Below are positions 62,148-64,000 of a stretch of 64,000 bases of DNA, piece by piece. Source of the DNA: Tenacibaculum singaporense. Lineage in GTDB: Bacteria > Bacteroidota > Bacteroidia > Flavobacteriales > Flavobacteriaceae. Both the position numbers and the translations under genes were made by a program. Position 1 is the first letter of the stretch, and the number at the start of each line of letters is the position of its first letter. The stretch spans positions 2,981,001 through 3,045,000 of the forward strand of contig NZ_CP032548.1 in NCBI RefSeq assembly GCF_003867015.1, given 5' to 3'. Below the pieces are notes generated by a model. The model was not told the DNA's origin. It saw only the letters and a program-made list of their open reading frames with translations, and searched no databases.

Positions 62148-62621
62148 ATGAAAATAAAACTACTCGCCATAGGCAAAACTGATAATAAGCAGTTACAGCA
62201 ATTAATTGACGAATACCAAAACCGCTTAAAACATTACGTAAAGTTTGAGTTGGAGATTATTCCAGATATTAAAAACGTTAAAAACCTAAGCGAGGCACAA
62301 CAAAAAGAAAAAGAAGGCGAGTTAATTCTGTCAAAATTACAACCTACCGACCAACTAGTTTTATTAGACGATAAAGGAAAGCAACATACTTCCATGGAGT
62401 TTTCTCAATATCTACAAAAGAAAATGAACTCAGGTATTAAACAATTGGTGTTGGTTATTGGCGGTCCTTATGGTTTTTCTGAAACCGTATATAGTAAAGC
62501 ACAAGGAAAGTTATCGCTCTCTAAAATGACATTTTCTCACCAAATGATTCGTTTATTTATTGTAGAGCAAGTGTATCGTGGGTTTACTATTCTTCGTAAC
62601 GAGCCTTATCATCACGAATAA
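62148..62621 (+). CDS. rlmH: 23S rRNA (pseudouridine1915-N3)-methyltransferase
   Basis: 157 residues, SPOUT fold. LVLLDDKGKQHTSMEFSQYL, LVLVIGGPYGFSE (knot, SAM site), KLSLSKMTFSHQMIRL and VEQVYRGFTILRNEPYHHE are the RlmH signature. It methylates pseudouridine 1915 in helix 69 of 23S rRNA on assembled ribosomes. First core gene after the accessory island. Confidence 0.96.
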   Translation: MKIKLLAIGKTDNKQLQQLIDEYQNRLKHYVKFELEIIPDIKNVKNLSEAQQKEKEGELILSKLQPTDQLVLLDDKGKQHTSMEFSQYLQKKMNSGIKQLVLVIGGPYGFSETVYSKAQGKLSLSKMTFSHQMIRLFIVEQVYRGFTILRNEPYHHE

Positions 62622-62741
62622 GTATTGTAACATTATTTATTCACATCAAGTTTTATGTGAGTCAAAGCATTATGTTTTTTGCTTACTGAAAAACACAGTA
62701 AAAAACATGTTAAAAAGTTATTTTTTTTTCGCATTTAGCCA

Positions 62742-62749
62742 TACTTTTG
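62742..62749 (+). promoter_or_regulatory. -7 element upstream of the coiled-coil protein gene
   Basis: TACTTTTG fits TAnnTTTG, 39 bp before the start codon. Confidence 0.5.
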
Positions 62750-62788
62750 CGCCCCAAAAAAACAAAAACTTAATACCATAAAATTACA

Positions 62789-63655
62789 ATGAAAACACTA
62801 AGATTCTTAGTCACTTTAACTTTTTTCATAACGTTTACTTGCCAACAAGTAAATGCTCAAGATGACATTAAAGCTTTAAAAGCTCAGGTAAAAAACAAGA
62901 AAGATCAAATTAGCGCTAATGAAGAAATTTTAGTGAGTGGAGTTGGTGCTTTAAAACGTGTAAAAGGAAATTTAGAGCGTTTTAAAACAAGTAAAAAAGC
63001 TACAAAACAAGAGGTAGAAAGAAAAGAAAAAATTGTTGCTAACATGCAACAAAGACTAAGCAAACTAAACAGTCAAATTGATTTACACAAGAAAGATTTG
63101 GCGTCTCTTGAAAGAAAATTAGCTAGAAAACTTAAAAAAGAAGAAACTAAGGAAGCAGAGGTAAAAGAGGAAGCTAAAGTGACTACTGCAAGCACTGGTC
63201 TTGTGGTATATGAAGATAATATAAGTGATGAGCAGAAAGAGGTTCTTTTACAAAAACAAAAGCTTGAAGAGGCTCGTAAGAAGTTAGACGAAGAAAGAAA
63301 AGCTAGAGAGCTTGCTTATTTAAAAGAACAAGAGGCTTTACGTTTAGAGGAAGAAAAACTAAAACAATTAAGCAACCAAATTAAGGCTAAGGAACAAAAC
63401 ATTAGTAAAGAGAAAAACACCTTAATAAGTGATCTTGAAGATGATATTAGCATTAACGAAGAAATTTTAATTAGTGGTAAAGAAGGTTTAGCTAAAATGA
63501 AATCTAAATTAGAAGAGGCTAAGAAAGATGCTTCTACTTCTAAAGAGAGTATAGAAAGAAAACAAGCTATTATCAACAAAATTGAAAATCGCTTATTAAA
63601 AATTGAAAATGAAATTGATGCTAAAAAGCAAGAGTTAGCAAAAATAAAAGGATAA
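62789..63655 (+). CDS. Secreted coiled-coil protein with internal duplication
   Basis: 288 residues. A signal peptide (MKTLRFLVTLTFFITFTC, then QQVNAQ) is followed by almost continuous charged coiled coil. Two ~75-residue segments (~26-105 and ~210-288) repeat the same series: I-x-x-N-E-E-I-L-(V/I)-S-G, L-x-x-x-K-x-x-L-E, S-K-x-x-x-x-x-x-x-R-K, R-L-x-K-x-x-x-x-I-D. The lysine- and glutamate-rich linker between them (~110-205) is less conserved. No enzymatic domain. Probably a periplasmic structural or scaffold protein. Confidence 0.75.
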   Translation: MKTLRFLVTLTFFITFTCQQVNAQDDIKALKAQVKNKKDQISANEEILVSGVGALKRVKGNLERFKTSKKATKQEVERKEKIVANMQQRLSKLNSQIDLHKKDLASLERKLARKLKKEETKEAEVKEEAKVTTASTGLVVYEDNISDEQKEVLLQKQKLEEARKKLDEERKARELAYLKEQEALRLEEEKLKQLSNQIKAKEQNISKEKNTLISDLEDDISINEEILISGKEGLAKMKSKLEEAKKDASTSKESIERKQAIINKIENRLLKIENEIDAKKQELAKIKG

Positions 63656-63675
63656 AATTCCTGACTTCATACAAT

Positions 63676-63707
63676 AAAAACTCCGAGCTTTTCGCTTGGA
63701 GTTTTTT
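63676..63707 (+). terminator. Terminator after the coiled-coil protein gene
   Basis: An 8-bp stem CTCCGAGC/GCTTGGAG, 5-nt loop, five A upstream and six T downstream. Confidence 0.88.
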
Positions 63708-63822
63708 GTTTTCTATAGATGTAGCTTTCTACCAAGAAACTGTTTTACAAAACTTATTGTATTTTAGTAATTCTTAGAATTTTAGAAGCTATGATTATTT
63801 ACTAACCTATCTTTTTATTAAC

Positions 63823-64000
63823 ATGAAACACCCCCCGAATAAGCAAACTTGGTTACTCCTTACTCATTTATTTTTAATCGCCTTCATTACTTCGTGTTCA
63901 AACTCTAAAAACAAGGAAACACAAACTAACAACCCAAAACCTGTAGAGCACAAAGACTCCATAAGCATTGCAGATGGCAAACAGTTTATAAGTCAGCGTC
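63823..64000 (+). CDS. Partial lipoprotein gene (N-terminal 59 residues)
   Basis: The ATG at 63823 opens a frame to the window end. A signal (WLLLTHLFLIAFITSCSNSK) with lipobox ITSC gives a Cys at about 27, followed by a polar spacer. The family is not identifiable from this part. No promoter of the consensus type is obvious between the terminator and this start. Confidence 0.7.
   Translation, partial: MKHPPNKQTWLLLTHLFLIAFITSCSNSKNKETQTNNPKPVEHKDSISIADGKQFISQR

Noticed and set aside
62578..62781. 67-codon frame overlapping the rlmH end
   Set aside because: It overlaps rlmH out of frame and reads through the next promoter region.

Overview
The window is AT-rich DNA from a Bacteroidota bacterium, almost certainly a marine member of the Flavobacteriaceae (Tenacibaculum-like). 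The evidence is a gldI gliding-motility gene, promoters of the TTG-N19-TAnnTTTG type, many short lipoproteins with a Cys lipobox, a CarboxypepD_reg-like TonB-dependent receptor, and DUF5690, DUF2024, DUF3871 and DUF6438 proteins. No rRNA, CRISPR array, insertion sequence or complete tRNA was seen.

Layout. (1) 1-7353 is the right part of an integrative element. It carries a partial gene, a GNAT-like protein, a recombination-type module (small OB-fold candidate, Sak4/RecA-like ATPase, DUF3871) and a divergent helicase pair. It ends at 7336-7353 in the 3' end of a tRNA-Ser gene followed directly by that tRNA's own terminator, which is the signature of an attachment site. The intact tRNA and the integrase must lie left of the window. 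(2) 7467-11461 is a minus-strand operon: nrnA-like, gldI, an FkpA-like PPIase, a cyclophilin-FKBP fusion and a PAP2 phosphatase. (3) 11543-28886 is mostly housekeeping: phoD-like, ndk, hsp20, DUF721, recF, a TPR protein, ribH, mutL, two rhomboids, an exo/endonuclease-family protein, a geranylgeranyl-reductase-like flavoprotein, an Asp/Asn hydroxylase-like protein and a two-component system. (4) 29036-30255 is a small thiol-type operon (thioredoxin-like, DUF2024, MarR) with a palindromic operator repeated inside a terminator-like hairpin. (5) 30345-39670 holds a AAA ATPase, the YggS PLP protein, a peptide-binding lipoprotein operon, mtaB, a lytic transglycosylase and an XRE-cupin regulator.

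(6) 39706-47672 is a co-oriented candidate phosphonate-acquisition locus: TonB receptor, DUF5690 transporter, FAD amine oxidase, phosphonatase-like HAD hydrolase, and a secreted alkaline-phosphatase-superfamily phosphodiesterase with a C-terminal four-repeat hemopexin propeller. The phosphodiesterase is interrupted by one in-frame TAG. An almost identical 19-bp motif precedes both the receptor and the phosphodiesterase gene, and at the latter it is part of a perfect 17-bp inverted repeat around the -7 box. (7) 47987-55388 is core: folE, hisS, yihY, a four-helix-bundle gene inside degenerate repeats, a pentapeptide protein, an M3 peptidase and nadC.

(8) 55400-62140 is an accessory island between nadC and rlmH. 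It has extragenic palindromes, a GC-rich 42-bp tandem repeat, a 2OG oxygenase, and two gene modules that each follow a copy of the same ~180-bp leader. The first module is a pair of small membrane proteins. The second is a DUF4297 (Cap4-type) nuclease with a short zinc-hook Rad50-like ATPase, the best candidate for a defence system here and apparently a two-gene relative of Lamassu / ABC-three-component systems. The island ends at a degenerate tRNA-like fragment. (9) rlmH, an internally duplicated secreted coiled-coil protein and a truncated lipoprotein gene close the window.
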